Shown here piece by piece: positions 1 through 8,600 of a stretch of 19,565 nucleotides of DNA. Location: the NCBI GenBank assembly GCA_046758085.1, contig JBHHZP010000060.1, positions 1 to 19,565 on the forward strand, read 5' to 3'. Made by a program: the position numbers and the translations under genes. The stretch's first letter is position 1; each line of letters starts with the position of its first letter. The notes below the pieces were generated by a model. That model saw nothing but the letters and a program-made list of their open reading frames with translations. It was not told the DNA's origin and made no database searches. Source of the DNA: VRUB01 sp046758085 (lineage in GTDB: Bacteria; Pseudomonadota; Gammaproteobacteria; Acidiferrobacterales; SPGG2).

Positions 1-112
1 GCGAAGGCCAGGGATGGCCTGAGTCCAAGGAAGCCGCCGTACGGGGGCGGAACCCCGGTAGTACATAATCGGCGGTTAGGCGAGACCTTATTATATAGGC
101 TTGGCCGCTGAG

Positions 113-1078
113 CTACGGCCCCCGCTCCGACGACGCCAGCCTGGCCGCGATGCAATCCATCAGCTTGGCGCTGATGTTAAGGTCGTAAATCTTGTCCAGC
201 TCGCGCACGCAGGTGGGGCTCGTGACATTGACCTCGGTGAGAAAATTGCCGATGACATCGAGCCCTACAAATATTAGCCCGCGATCCTGCAAATCATTGC
301 GAACCTGTTCGCAAATCCAACGATCGCGCTCGCTGAGTTTCACGCCGCGACCCTTACCGCCGACGGCAAGGTTGGCGCGCGTTTCACCAGCTGGCGGCAT
401 GCGCGCCAAGGCATAAGGCACGGGGTCGCCGTCGATAAGCAGGATACGCTTGTCGCCGTCAACGATTTCGGGCACAAAGCGCTGGACCATGACCGAACGG
501 CTGTCGTACGCGGTCACGGTTTCCAGCACCACACCGATGTTGGGGTCGCCGTCACGCAAACGAAAAACCGACGCGCCGCCCATGCTGTCGAGTGGCTTGA
601 CGATAATGTCCTTTTGCTCATCCAGGAACTCGCGGATCTGATTCCGGCGGCGCGTCACCAGGGTCGGCGGCATGCATTGCGGAAACCAGGTCGTAAACAT
701 CTTCTCGTTGGCATCCCGCAGGCCCTGGGGTTTGTTCACCACTAGTACACCTTTGCTCTCCGCCAGCTCTAGCAGGTATGTACTGAAGACGTACTCCATG
801 TCGAACGGTGGATCCTTGCGCATGAGAATTATGTCGAGCGAGGCCAGCGGCCGGGTGTGCGGTTGCTCGAGATCAAACCAATGCGCGCTATCGTCGTACA
901 CACGAAGCCCGCGCGTGCGTGCAAAGCTCTCGCCGTCGCGCTGGAACAGGTCGCCCTGCTCCATATAGTGGATTTCCCAGCCCCGGCCCTGTGCCTCGAG
1001 CAGCATCGCCAGGGTTGTGTCTTTGTATGTGGTAATGGACCCGATCGGATCCATGACGACGCCGAGTTTTGTGGCCAT
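113..1078 (-). CDS. gshB: Glutathione synthetase
   Basis: This is a cytoplasmic ATP-grasp ligase that joins gamma-glutamylcysteine and glycine, the second step of glutathione synthesis. The 321-aa protein has the normal length of the proteobacterial GshB family and is collinear with the E. coli enzyme from the first residues (KLGVVMDPI). Visible family motifs are MRKDPPFD (about residues 86-93), the ATP-binding KPLDSMGGAS (161-170), the glycine-rich loop GGKGRG (240-245) and the metal/substrate segment EVNVTSPT (282-289). The ATG at 1078 is chosen because homology begins there. A GGAGG lies about 18 nt upstream, which is too far to be a good ribosome site, so translation initiation looks weak. 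The gene is divergent from pilG; gshB next to pilGHIJ is an arrangement I recall from other gammaproteobacteria (from memory). No broken or missing key residue is seen. Confidence 0.97.
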   Translation of the reverse strand: MATKLGVVMDPIGSITTYKDTTLAMLLEAQGRGWEIHYMEQGDLFQRDGESFARTRGLRVYDDSAHWFDLEQPHTRPLASLDIILMRKDPPFDMEYVFSTYLLELAESKGVLVVNKPQGLRDANEKMFTTWFPQCMPPTLVTRRRNQIREFLDEQKDIIVKPLDSMGGASVFRLRDGDPNIGVVLETVTAYDSRSVMVQRFVPEIVDGDKRILLIDGDPVPYALARMPPAGETRANLAVGGKGRGVKLSERDRWICEQVRNDLQDRGLIFVGLDVIGNFLTEVNVTSPTCVRELDKIYDLNISAKLMDCIAARLASSERGP

Positions 1079-1122
1079 AGGATCGTTAAGGTACAGCCTC
1101 CGGGTTCACGCTAGCAAGGAAA

Positions 1123-1159
1123 CTTGCGTCAGCGCCCCCAGCCCAGCGCTGTACGCAAG
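1123..1159. repeat. Interrupted inverted repeat upstream of gshB
   Basis: The left arm CTTGCG-T-CAGCGC (1123-1135) pairs with GCGCTG-TA-CGCAAG (1146-1159) around a 10-nt loop. This gives 12 paired bases with one 1x2 internal loop. It ends 45 bp upstream of the gshB start and would lie in its 5' leader if transcription starts further upstream. No U-tract follows on either strand, so it is not an evident terminator. An operator or leader hairpin is possible. Confidence 0.55.
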
Positions 1160-1395
1160 CCCCGCTATGGTGCCTTACCCGCCTCGTCTACGGGCCGCCG
1201 GTGGACGAGAAAATCCCCGATATTGCCCCGCAACCGGTTGCAGCCGTGGCAGATAGGGGCTGCGGCTATCCGTATCCCAGGGTTCCCGGGGTACCCGCCG
1301 ACAGCGGTGACACCTCGATATCCCGTACCCACCGCCGCCCCATAAGCTCCCGGGATCCGGCCGAACAGGCCCCGTGACTGCGAACGCTGCAGGTT

Positions 1396-1411
1396 TGGCA
1401 CAATTTCTGCA
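1396..1411 (+). promoter_or_regulatory. Putative sigma-54 (-24/-12) promoter facing pilG
   Basis: The sequence TGGCACaatttCTGCA matches the RpoN consensus TGGCAC-N5-TTGC except for one T. The invariant GG (1397-1398) and GC (1409-1410) are separated by exactly 10 nt, as the family requires. It points toward pilG, 278 bp away, and predicts a start near 1422. RpoN is well known to drive type IV pilus genes such as pilA in Pseudomonas. Its use for pilG is inference here, and a 16-bp match can occur by chance. Confidence 0.4.
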
Positions 1412-1496
1412 AAGGCAACAGCCATCAGCCCCCAAAGAGCCATGTCCCCGGGACGGACGGGCGCAGGGCCGTCCGCGGCGACGGCGGTTGACTATA

Positions 1497-1578
1497 GTTA
1501 GCATAATGGGAGATCGGATGCGGGCCAGGGCATTTCGGGTGCGTGCTGTCGTGGATTTCCGAAAGGAATTATGCTAAC
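1497..1578. repeat. Perfect 11-bp inverted repeat with 60-bp spacer
   Basis: GTTAGCATAAT (1497-1507) is exactly the reverse complement of ATTATGCTAAC (1568-1578). The 60-bp spacer contains TTTCGG/CCGAAA and a TTCC-GAAA-GGAA tetraloop hairpin ending at 1566. The element lies downstream of the sigma-54-like site and 110 bp upstream of pilG, so it would be in the leader transcript. It could be a pair of operator half-sites, a folded leader or small RNA, or the ends of a small mobile remnant. Confidence 0.6.
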
Positions 1579-1688
1579 AAATCATTAGCCTACACAGGGT
1601 AATGGATAAATTACATGCACAAGCGCCCTTTTCGGCAATGCGCTGATTGGGGAGCACGCTCGTAATGGAATTATAACTTCAGAACAGG

Positions 1689-2063
1689 GTGGCTCTTGTG
1701 GCTGTTAAGGTAATGATTATTGATGACAGCAATACGATCCGTCGGACCGCCGAGGCGCTGTTGAAAAAAGCGGGTTACGAGGTTCTCACCGCCGCGGACG
1801 GCTTCGAGGCCATGTCGGTTATCACGGACCATAGGCCAGACATCATTTTCGTAGACATCATGATGCCGCGGCTGGACGGGTACCAGACGTGCCGGCTGAT
1901 CAAGAATAACAAGGAGTTTAAAGCGACCCCAGTCATTATGCTCTCCAGCAAAGATGGGCTGTTTGACCGGGCGCGCGGCAGGATCGCGGGGTCACAAGAA
2001 CATGTGAACAAGCCGTTCACGCAAGAGGATCTTATTGACGTGATTAACAAGTATGTGCACTGA
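1689..2063 (+). CDS. pilG: Single-domain response regulator PilG (CheY-like)
   Basis: PilG is a CheY-like receiver that takes phosphate from the ChpA kinase and promotes type IV pilus extension and twitching (role known from Pseudomonas). The 124-aa protein is one REC domain: acidic pair D12-D13, phospho-acceptor D56 in FVDIMMPRLDG, S86 in VIMLSSKDG and K108 in NKPF. IKNN, LSSKDGLFD and the DIMMPRLDGYQTC stretch are typical of PilG rather than PilH. The start is uncertain: GTG at 1689 or the in-frame GTG at 1698, the latter with AGGG about 8 nt upstream. It is the first gene of the Pil-Chp cluster, 68 bp before pilH, so co-transcription is likely. Confidence 0.95.
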   Translation: MALVAVKVMIIDDSNTIRRTAEALLKKAGYEVLTAADGFEAMSVITDHRPDIIFVDIMMPRLDGYQTCRLIKNNKEFKATPVIMLSSKDGLFDRARGRIAGSQEHVNKPFTQEDLIDVINKYVH

Positions 2064-2131
2064 CGCAGAGCAAGCCAGGGCCGTGCGCATGATGCCTATG
2101 GTTAAGACCATGACGAGGCTGGATAAGACGG

Positions 2132-2494
2132 ATGGCGATAAAGAAGATACTCGTTGTTGATGATTCACCGACCGATGCGCATGTATTGGCGCAGATGTTG
2201 GCGAAAAACGGTTTTACGGTCACTACCGCCACCAGCGGTGAGGAGGGTATAGAAAAGTCCAAGTCGGAAAAACCCGACCTGATCCTTATGGATATCGTCA
2301 TGCCAGGCATGAACGGCTTTCAGGCCACACGATCGATTAGTCGGGACCCCGAGACGGCAAATATTCCGGTTATCGTTTGCTCCTCTAAAGGTCAGGAAAC
2401 CGATAAGGCTTGGGGTCTGCGCCAGGGTGCGAAAGACTATGTGGTCAAACCCATTGCCGAAGATGACTTGATGGCCAAGATAAAGACCCTGTAA
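2132..2494 (+). CDS. pilH: Single-domain response regulator PilH (CheY-like)
   Basis: PilH is the second CheY-like regulator of the system. In Pseudomonas it opposes PilG, acting on retraction and/or as a phosphate sink. The 120-aa protein is a complete REC domain: acidic D10-D11, phospho-acceptor D54 in LILMDIVMPGMNG, S84 in VIVCSSKG and K106 in VVKPI. CSSKGQETDKAWGLRQGAKD is a PilH-type signature that separates it from PilG. The ATG at 2132 begins homology directly (MAIKKILVVDDS) but has no strong ribosome site. It ends 4 bp before pilI, which suggests translational coupling within the operon. Confidence 0.95.
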   Translation: MAIKKILVVDDSPTDAHVLAQMLAKNGFTVTTATSGEEGIEKSKSEKPDLILMDIVMPGMNGFQATRSISRDPETANIPVIVCSSKGQETDKAWGLRQGAKDYVVKPIAEDDLMAKIKTL

Positions 2495-2498
2495 GAGC

Positions 2499-3053
2499 AT
2501 GGTAGCGTCGATACAAGACCCCATTGCGCTGCTGCGTCAGATGGAGCGGGCGAGCATGGACCGCGCGCCTGGCCTTCCCGAGGAGACCAAGGGGCTGGCC
2601 TTGTGGACGGGAGTTGGATTTCGCGTGGGCGATATTCGCCTGGTTACGCCGCTTGACCACATCACGGAGGTCCTGCCTTGTCCCGTGATTACGCCGGTGC
2701 CGTGGACGAAATCATGGACCAAGGGGATCGCCAACGTACGCGGGAATCTGCTGACCATAGTTGACCTCGCGGAGTTTTTCGGAAAGGAGCCGATCTTCGC
2801 GAATGAAGAGGCGCGACTGATAGTCATGAATGTCGAGGAACTGAACACCGGGCTCCTGGTAAACGAGGTGCTCGGGCTACGCCACTTTGATGAAGAGTTG
2901 GAGCGGCAGGACACATCCGTGCTGGATGATCCGGTCGTGGCGCATTTGCAGGGAGCGTTCTTGCGAGACAACGTGCTCTGGGGCGTTTTCGACATGCATT
3001 CGCTGACGGATAGTGGCGCGTTCATGCACGTGGCCGCCGAAATGCACGGATGA
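2499..3053 (+). CDS. pilI: CheW-like coupling protein PilI
   Basis: PilI couples the chemoreceptor PilJ to the kinase ChpA at the cell pole. The 184-aa protein is one CheW domain (about residues 35-175) after a 30-residue leader. The conserved core NVRGNLLTIVDL is at 79-90, followed by a typical second half with NTGLLVNEVLGL. Size and position between pilH and pilJ fit PilI of Pseudomonas. The ATG at 2499 lies 4 bp after the pilH stop; a later in-frame ATG at 2541 is possible but has no better ribosome site. The 91-bp gap after it, before pilJ, holds a small stem-loop. Confidence 0.93.
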   Translation: MVASIQDPIALLRQMERASMDRAPGLPEETKGLALWTGVGFRVGDIRLVTPLDHITEVLPCPVITPVPWTKSWTKGIANVRGNLLTIVDLAEFFGKEPIFANEEARLIVMNVEELNTGLLVNEVLGLRHFDEELERQDTSVLDDPVVAHLQGAFLRDNVLWGVFDMHSLTDSGAFMHVAAEMHG

Positions 3054-3064
3054 TTTGGGCTGTT

Positions 3065-3086
3065 TTAGCTATTGGCTGCAAGCTAA
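3065..3086. repeat. Small stem-loop between pilI and pilJ
   Basis: TTAGCT (3065-3070) and AGCTAA (3081-3086) are perfect 6-bp arms around a 10-nt loop, 11 bp after the pilI stop. No T-run follows, so termination is not expected. It might slow mRNA decay or separate pilGHI from pilJ expression. It is short enough to be chance. Confidence 0.3.
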
Positions 3087-3144
3087 GAGTAACTAATTCA
3101 GCAACCTGGAACCTTAGGTCTCATATAGGGACGAGGTATCGATT

Positions 3145-5292
3145 ATGGCCATCGTAAAACTACCAAGGGCCGACGAGGCAGGACTAGAGCAACCCTCTGA
3201 GGATATCGTTGACCTTTCGAGAGAAGAGATCCGTCTGGATGAGACTGGCGAGTACGTCGACATCGAGGAGCCATCGCGCCCGCTACTCTCTCGCCTCGCG
3301 TTCTTGGAGCGCCTGCCTTCGCTCCTGCCGTTTCTGGGGGTATCTTTCGTTTTGTCCATACTTGGCGCCGGTTGGTTACTGTATTTCAATGGGCAGCAGG
3401 CCGACCGCGAGGGAAAGTACGTCCAGCAATCAAGCCAACTGCTGATGCTCTCGCAGCGCCTGGCGAAAGACGCACGTGAGGCCGTTCACGGCGAAAAAAT
3501 CCCTTTTGGCACCCTCAAGCAGTCGCGCAACCGATTTGACATCATCATAAACACCCTTAGAAGTGGCAACAACGAGCTCGGTATCCCCCCGAGCCCGCCG
3601 GCGGTCGCCTCCGCGCTGGCAGCGGTGACTCAGCTGTGGGCGCCGAAACCAAGGGCCGGCGTGCGCGGTTACGTAGACCAGATCCTGAGCCAGCAGGACA
3701 ACATGATCGCGATGAGAAAGCGCGTGACGGCAGTCAACGAGCTCAGTCCGGTGTTGCTGAAACGCATTGGTGCGATCACAAAAGCCGGTCCGCCCAGTGG
3801 CATGCAAATGGAGCAGCTGCACCAGGCATTTCGCCTGGAGACCTTGGGCTTGCAGATAGCGATGAATGTCAACCTGTTCGCTCAGGGAGGCGCGGTGGCG
3901 TCAATCGCGGCGAACGAAATCAGGCAGGATGCGAACCGCTTTCGCGAAACCCTGACAGCGCTGCGGGAGAAATCGCCCGCTGCGATTCGCGCCAAGATTA
4001 ATGTGGCGACCAGCGTTTTCAATGAGCTGGATACCAATGTACAGGGAATCCTGGAAGACGCGCCCGATCTGATTGTGGCACAGCGAGCCAGCAGTCTGGT
4101 GTTCAAGAACAGCAACTTGCTGCTCGGGAAGTCGGCGGACCTGGTGAATAAGTACACATCGCTGGCAGCGACACGCAAATGGATGACACCAGCGACCATT
4201 GGTCTGGCGGCGCTGGCTTTTGTCTTTCTCGGATTGATGGCCTGGAAGTTCGTTACTGATGAAAAGGGGAGAGCTCAATCCAGTGCCGAGCAGAATCGCG
4301 CAACACAGGACGCGATTCTCAAGCTGCTCGACGAGATGGGTGACCTTGCCGATGGTGACCTGACCATCCAGCCGGAAGTGACCGAGCAGATCACCGGCGC
4401 GATCGCCGACTCCATCAATTTCGCAGTCAGGGAAATGCGCAGCCTGGTACACCGCATTAAGAATGCAGCGCAGCAGGTAGCGGTAGAGTCGGAGCGGAGC
4501 CGGCAGACAGCAACTGAGCTCACGGAGGCCACGTTACGCCAGGCGGCGCAAATCACCGAGACCACGGACCGGGTGATGGAAATGGCCCAGTCGATGCAAG
4601 AAATGTCACAGAGCGCGGAGAACTCGGCTGAGGTCGCCCAGGGATCGGTCGCCACCGCAAAGCGCGGTACCGAGGCTGTGCAGAATACTATTCGCGGTAT
4701 GGACGAGATGCGCGAGCAGATTCAGGAAACGGCCAAACGCATCAAGCGCCTGGGGGAAAGCTCGCAGCAGATCGGCGAAATCCTGGAGCTTATTAACGAT
4801 ATCGCGGAACAGACAAACATTCTGTCCCTCAACGCCGCTATTCAGGCGGCGATGGCGGGTGAGGCAGGCCGCGGGTTCGCCGTGGTCGCCGACGAGGTGC
4901 AACGGTTGGCCGAGCGTTCCGGCGAAGCGACGAAGCAAATCGCCGGATTGGTGAAAACGATTCAAACAGATACCAACGAGGCTGTTGCCTCCATGGAGCA
5001 AACGACCAATGGTGTGGTTGAGGCTACGCGTCTGGCAGACACTGCCGGCCAGTCGTTGGGTGAGATCGAGTCGGTTTCCGAGCAACTGGCTGACCTTATT
5101 CAAGAGATCGCACGCGACGCGTTGACACAATCCGAGGCCGCGACTGCGGTGTCGGGGAGCATGGCGGAAATCAGCGAGACCACCACCTTGACCTCTTCCG
5201 GTACTCGGCAGACGGCCGAGTCCATCGGCAAGCTTTCCGATCTTGCCCGTGAGCTGCAGGCGTCCGTGGCAGGTTTCAAACTGCCCGCTTGA
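3145..5292 (+). CDS. pilJ: Methyl-accepting chemotaxis protein PilJ
   Basis: PilJ is the membrane chemoreceptor of the Pil-Chp system, signalling to ChpA through PilI. The 715-aa protein has a 57-residue acidic cytoplasmic N-terminus, TM1 at about 58-81, a periplasmic sensor domain to about 347, TM2 at about 349-370, a HAMP-like region to about 440 and a long coiled-coil signalling domain. The hairpin tip is at about 544-603 and carries the PilJ-specific AAIQAAMAGEAGRGFAVVAD in place of the usual AAIEAARAGE. It ends in VAGFKLPA, as PilJ proteins do. It is about 30 residues longer than Pseudomonas PilJ (682 aa from memory), mostly because of the N-terminal extension. The ATG at 3145 has GAGG 8 nt upstream. 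No pilK methyltransferase follows. Confidence 0.95.
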   Translation: MAIVKLPRADEAGLEQPSEDIVDLSREEIRLDETGEYVDIEEPSRPLLSRLAFLERLPSLLPFLGVSFVLSILGAGWLLYFNGQQADREGKYVQQSSQLLMLSQRLAKDAREAVHGEKIPFGTLKQSRNRFDIIINTLRSGNNELGIPPSPPAVASALAAVTQLWAPKPRAGVRGYVDQILSQQDNMIAMRKRVTAVNELSPVLLKRIGAITKAGPPSGMQMEQLHQAFRLETLGLQIAMNVNLFAQGGAVASIAANEIRQDANRFRETLTALREKSPAAIRAKINVATSVFNELDTNVQGILEDAPDLIVAQRASSLVFKNSNLLLGKSADLVNKYTSLAATRKWMTPATIGLAALAFVFLGLMAWKFVTDEKGRAQSSAEQNRATQDAILKLLDEMGDLADGDLTIQPEVTEQITGAIADSINFAVREMRSLVHRIKNAAQQVAVESERSRQTATELTEATLRQAAQITETTDRVMEMAQSMQEMSQSAENSAEVAQGSVATAKRGTEAVQNTIRGMDEMREQIQETAKRIKRLGESSQQIGEILELINDIAEQTNILSLNAAIQAAMAGEAGRGFAVVADEVQRLAERSGEATKQIAGLVKTIQTDTNEAVASMEQTTNGVVEATRLADTAGQSLGEIESVSEQLADLIQEIARDALTQSEAATAVSGSMAEISETTTLTSSGTRQTAESIGKLSDLARELQASVAGFKLPA

Positions 5293-5419
5293 GGTCGCGG
5301 TGCACGCGCCATGGGCCTTGGTTTTCGGGCAGCGGAAGCCAGGGGTCGTTACGGCGCGAGGCCGTGCTAGGAAACGGTTGAGCCAGTACTTTTCTGTGAT
5401 TTTTCCGCGCGCGCAGCGT

Positions 5420-5454
5420 GGAGGGTTTATATGAAATACATTCTCGTATTTCAT
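5420..5454 (+). promoter_or_regulatory. Ribosome site and start-codon hairpin (thermosensor-like)
   Basis: A near-ideal Shine-Dalgarno GGAGGG (5420-5425) sits 5 nt before an ATG at 5431. That ATG starts a perfect 9-bp stem, ATGAAATAC (5431-5439) with GTATTTCAT (5446-5454), around a 6-nt loop. The AU-rich stem would bury the start codon and could open on warming or on ribosome passage. It could equally be a 24-bp DNA palindrome bound by a regulator. Both readings are inference. Confidence 0.45.
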
Positions 5455-5649
5455 CCCGCCGGCATCGCTCTGCGGCCGCGCTTTTCCTCGGGCAAGCCCA
5501 CCGCGTGCGCATCGCCTGGCGCATCTACACATCAAGTGTTGCCTGCGCGAATGAAGAATTCTGAGGCGTCGCCGCTCTCCGATGCGAAGCCCGCGATGAC
5601 GCTGCGGCGACGTGCCGGATCAGTACGGCCGCCCACTACCTGTCGGTAA
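5431..5649 (+). CDS. Possible small ORF between pilJ and chpA
   Basis: This is a 72-codon frame with a strong ribosome site (GGAGGG, 5-nt spacing) that ends 13 bp before the chpA start, so it could be translationally linked to chpA. I do not recognise the product. It is basic and rich in Pro, Ala, Ser and Arg, with no membrane segment and no motif. Codon use does not clearly look coding. The start codon lies inside a hairpin, and the frame could act as a leader peptide. It may equally be a chance frame in the place of lost pilK. Confidence 0.2.
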   Translation: MKYILVFHPAGIALRPRFSSGKPTACASPGASTHQVLPARMKNSEASPLSDAKPAMTLRRRAGSVRPPTTCR

Positions 5650-5662
5650 CTATTAGATTAAG

Positions 5663-8600
5663 ATGAGCACGACTACCAAAATTGATCCAAATACGCTCGG
5701 CTGGGTCAAAACCGAGATCGACGAGAGCCTGAAGCAGGCACACATCGCGCTCGAGTCGTTCGCCGAGAACCCCTCGGACGATACCCATCTGCGTTTCTGC
5801 GTTACCCATCTGCACCAGGTTGTCGGCACGTTGCAGATGGTCGAGCTCGACGGTGCCGCCATGCTCGGAAGGGAAGCGGAGGCGTTGGCGGGAGCGGTTC
5901 TCGACGAGCAGCTCGAGCCGAGTGAAAACCTCCTCGAGCTCATTACTCGAGCAATCCTGCTGTTGCCGAATTATCTCGGTGGGTTGCAGTTCGGCCAGCC
6001 GGATGCGCCAATACGGCTGTTGCCAATCATGAACGAGCTGCGTGCGGCGCGCAAGATCGAGCCGCTCTCCGAGCTCGAGCTGTTCGCACCGGACCTATCC
6101 GTACGGCCGCCGCCAAAGGAACAGGAAAAAGACAAACTGGACGAAATAGACTATGCGGCCCTGGTGCAGAGGCTGCGACCCGTATTTCAAGCCGCTTTGC
6201 TCAAGTGGTTGCGTGACAGCGATGACGCGAAGGCGCTCGATACAATCGCGGACACAGTTACCGAGTTCCAGGATCGAGCCTCGGTCAGTGTCGTCGAGCA
6301 GTTGTTTTGGGTGGCGGGCGGTCTGCTCGAGGCAATGGGTAGCGGGGGGCTGGAGGCAACCAACGATCGTAAGAAACTGGTCGCCCGCCTCGATCAGCAA
6401 GCCAAAAAGATCATCGACGGCACTGAGAAAAGCGCGCTACGGAATACCTCGGAAGCGCTGACAAAAGCGTTCCTGTTTGAGCTCGGCAGCGCCAACTCTG
6501 TCGGACCGAAAGTCGCGCAGCTGCAGCAGCTGTTTGATCTTCCTATGTTGCTCGGCCGTCCGGCCGGCGAGCATGGTACGGGAGTGGCAGAGCTTCCGGA
6601 GCCAGAGACTTTGCAGTCGGTCTCGGTGGCTCTGCGCGAGCAAGTGCAGGAGGCACAAGAGCAGCTCGCGGCATTCTTCGATCCCGACCAGAAAGAGGCC
6701 GATTCGCTTGAGCCGCTCTCCGAGCTGCTACATAAGATGTCCGGTACGATGGAGCTTTTGGGCATCCCAAGCCTCAAGGCGCTGCTGGATGAGCTGCTTG
6801 CAATCGCGCGAGCGGTCGTAAACGGGAAACTGGTGCCCACCGAAGAAATTTCTATGCGAATGGCGCACGCGCTGTTGCTTATCGAAAACTGCTCGCGGGA
6901 TATCTGGGCGCCGAGCTGGAAAAACCAGATCGAGCATTGGACTACGGCCTTGCACGGACTGCACGCAGCCGATGACAGCACCATTCCGGATGCCGAGGGA
7001 ATAGAAGTCTCGGAGATAAGCGAATCCGAGTTCGACCAGTTAGCGGGTGTTGTGGCCGATGAGATTCGCGCCAGCCTGATCAAGGTCGAAGAGGCAGTGG
7101 AGGCCTATGCGGCTGACACCAGCGACCCGGCCCCCTTGCAAGGTATCGCGGAACAGATGAATCAAATACATGGAGCGCTGCAAATTCTAGGTGAGCAGCG
7201 CGCGCTGGAGCTATCCCAGGTGATCAGCAGGCGTGTGGAGGGGCTTGCAACCAACGAGGTCGTACCAAGTCCGGCGGTGCTCGATGCCCTTGCCGTGTGT
7301 GTCGGCACGCTGTCTGCCCATGCGGAAGGTCTACGCCTTGGGCGCTACAACATCGACGACTTGATGGATGCGGCAATGAACGACATGGATACGGCGATCA
7401 GTGCCACGGAGCTGGGAGAGCTCGATCCGGCGGTATTGGCCGACAGTATCCAGGAACACGTGCATCGCTGGCTGGTCGATAGCGGGAACACCGATCTGAT
7501 CGAAGGCCTGCATAAGGATCTGGAGCAAATCGCGGTACTTTCCGAGATACAGAATCAAGAAAGGATTGTGCGCATCAGCACGGAAACCAAAATATTACTG
7601 TCGATGGTCACCGAGGACCCAACGCAGCTTTCCGCGGAGATCCGGGAGACCCTGGAGCGCTCTGCCGAGGCCCTGGCGGGCCTAGTGCGACTGCACCTGA
7701 GCGCCAATGTTGTAGCGGCCACGCCAGCGCCCAGCGCTGCACCGGGCCCCGCGGCGAGCGAGCCGGACACGGCGGCGGTGGAAGTGGCGCCGGTTGCCGA
7801 AGAAATGGCACCGCCGGCCGCACCACCGGCAATGGTGGTGGAGGCGATAGCGCCTGCGGTGAACGAGGAAACCGGGCCGATCGAGCCGCAGATGGAAACA
7901 CCCACGGCGGAGGAGCCGCCAGTGGCGCCGCCCGCAGCGGCACCGCAGAGCACGGGAGCCCCCGCTGCTGAACACGAGGCAAGGTTCGACGCCGAAATGC
8001 TCGAGATTTTCACCGAGGAGGCACGCGAGGTGCTCGACACGATCGATCGCGAGCTTCCCGTGTGGCGTGCCGATCCCGCTAACAGCAATGCGTTGGGCGA
8101 AGTCCGGCGCGGTTTTCACACGCTCAAGGGCAGCGGCAGAATGGTGGGAGCCACTGATATCGGCGAGCTCGCGTGGGCGATCGAGGATCTGTTGAACAAG
8201 GTCCGTGATCGCAAGCTCGAGCACTCGGAGGCAATCTTTGACACGGTAGCGCGGGCCAAGGACGTATTGCCAGCGATGGTGGCGCAACTCGAGGGGGCGG
8301 CGGCGCCCGACGCGGATATCGAAGGAATCCGGCAACGCGCCGAAGCGCTAAGCAGTGGTGAAGTGGTGGCGGCGCCAGCACCACCCGCCGACGAAGCGCA
8401 GACTACGCAACCCTCTGCGGAAGAGCCAGCTGCGGCCGAGGCGGCCGAACCCTTTCCGACGTTGGAGCCGACACTGCTGCAAATCTTCACGAGCGAGAGC
8501 CAGGGACATCTGGACGCGATTGCGCAGGAAGTCGCAGGCTGCCGTCAGTCCGGCAGCGCGTGCCTGGTGTCGCGTGCGTTACTGCGCGCCACGCATACTC

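Larger units (their letters stand above)
1079..1688. other. Long divergent intergenic region gshB-pilG, rich in inverted repeats
   Basis: This is 610 bp without a recognisable gene. It holds an interrupted 12-bp hairpin at 1123-1159, the 12-bp perfect palindrome GCAACCGGTTGC at 1230-1241, a sigma-54-like promoter at 1396-1411, a GC-rich hairpin CGGACGG/CCGTCCG at 1454-1475, and a spaced 11-bp inverted repeat at 1497-1578. Open frames exist, including a glycine-rich 92-aa frame on the minus strand (1165-1443), but none has a recognisable domain and they overlap one another. It must contain the promoters for gshB and the Pil-Chp cluster. It could also encode a small RNA or a decayed gene, which cannot be decided from the sequence alone. 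Confidence 0.6.
5293..5662 (+). other. 370-bp gap between pilJ and chpA, at the site of pilK
   Basis: In Pseudomonas this position holds pilK, a CheR-type methyltransferase. Here no frame resembles a methyltransferase, so pilK is absent or decayed beyond recognition. The gap contains a hairpin over an ATG at 5431-5454 with a strong ribosome site, and a 72-codon open frame running from there to 13 bp before chpA. No clear promoter or U-tract terminator is seen, so read-through from pilJ into chpA is possible. Confidence 0.6.

Noticed and set aside
1..120. tRNA-like stretch on the minus strand (TAGCTCAG followed by GGGGTTCC and a GCCGTA/TACGGC pair)
   Set aside because: The D-arm does not pair, the T-loop does not fit, and TAG here is the gshB stop codon. 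No cloverleaf can be drawn.
1165..1443. 92-codon glycine-rich frame on the minus strand in the gshB-pilG gap
   Set aside because: No recognisable domain, overlapping competing frames, no convincing ribosome site, and the region is full of inverted repeats.
1647..1677. Sigma-70 promoter TTGGGG / TATAAC just before pilG
   Set aside because: The spacing is 19 bp, the -35 match is poor, and it would leave almost no leader before the start codon.
4606..5535. 309-codon frame on the minus strand across the pilJ 3' end
   Set aside because: It lies antisense to the well-supported pilJ signalling domain and has no recognisable product; a high-GC shadow frame.
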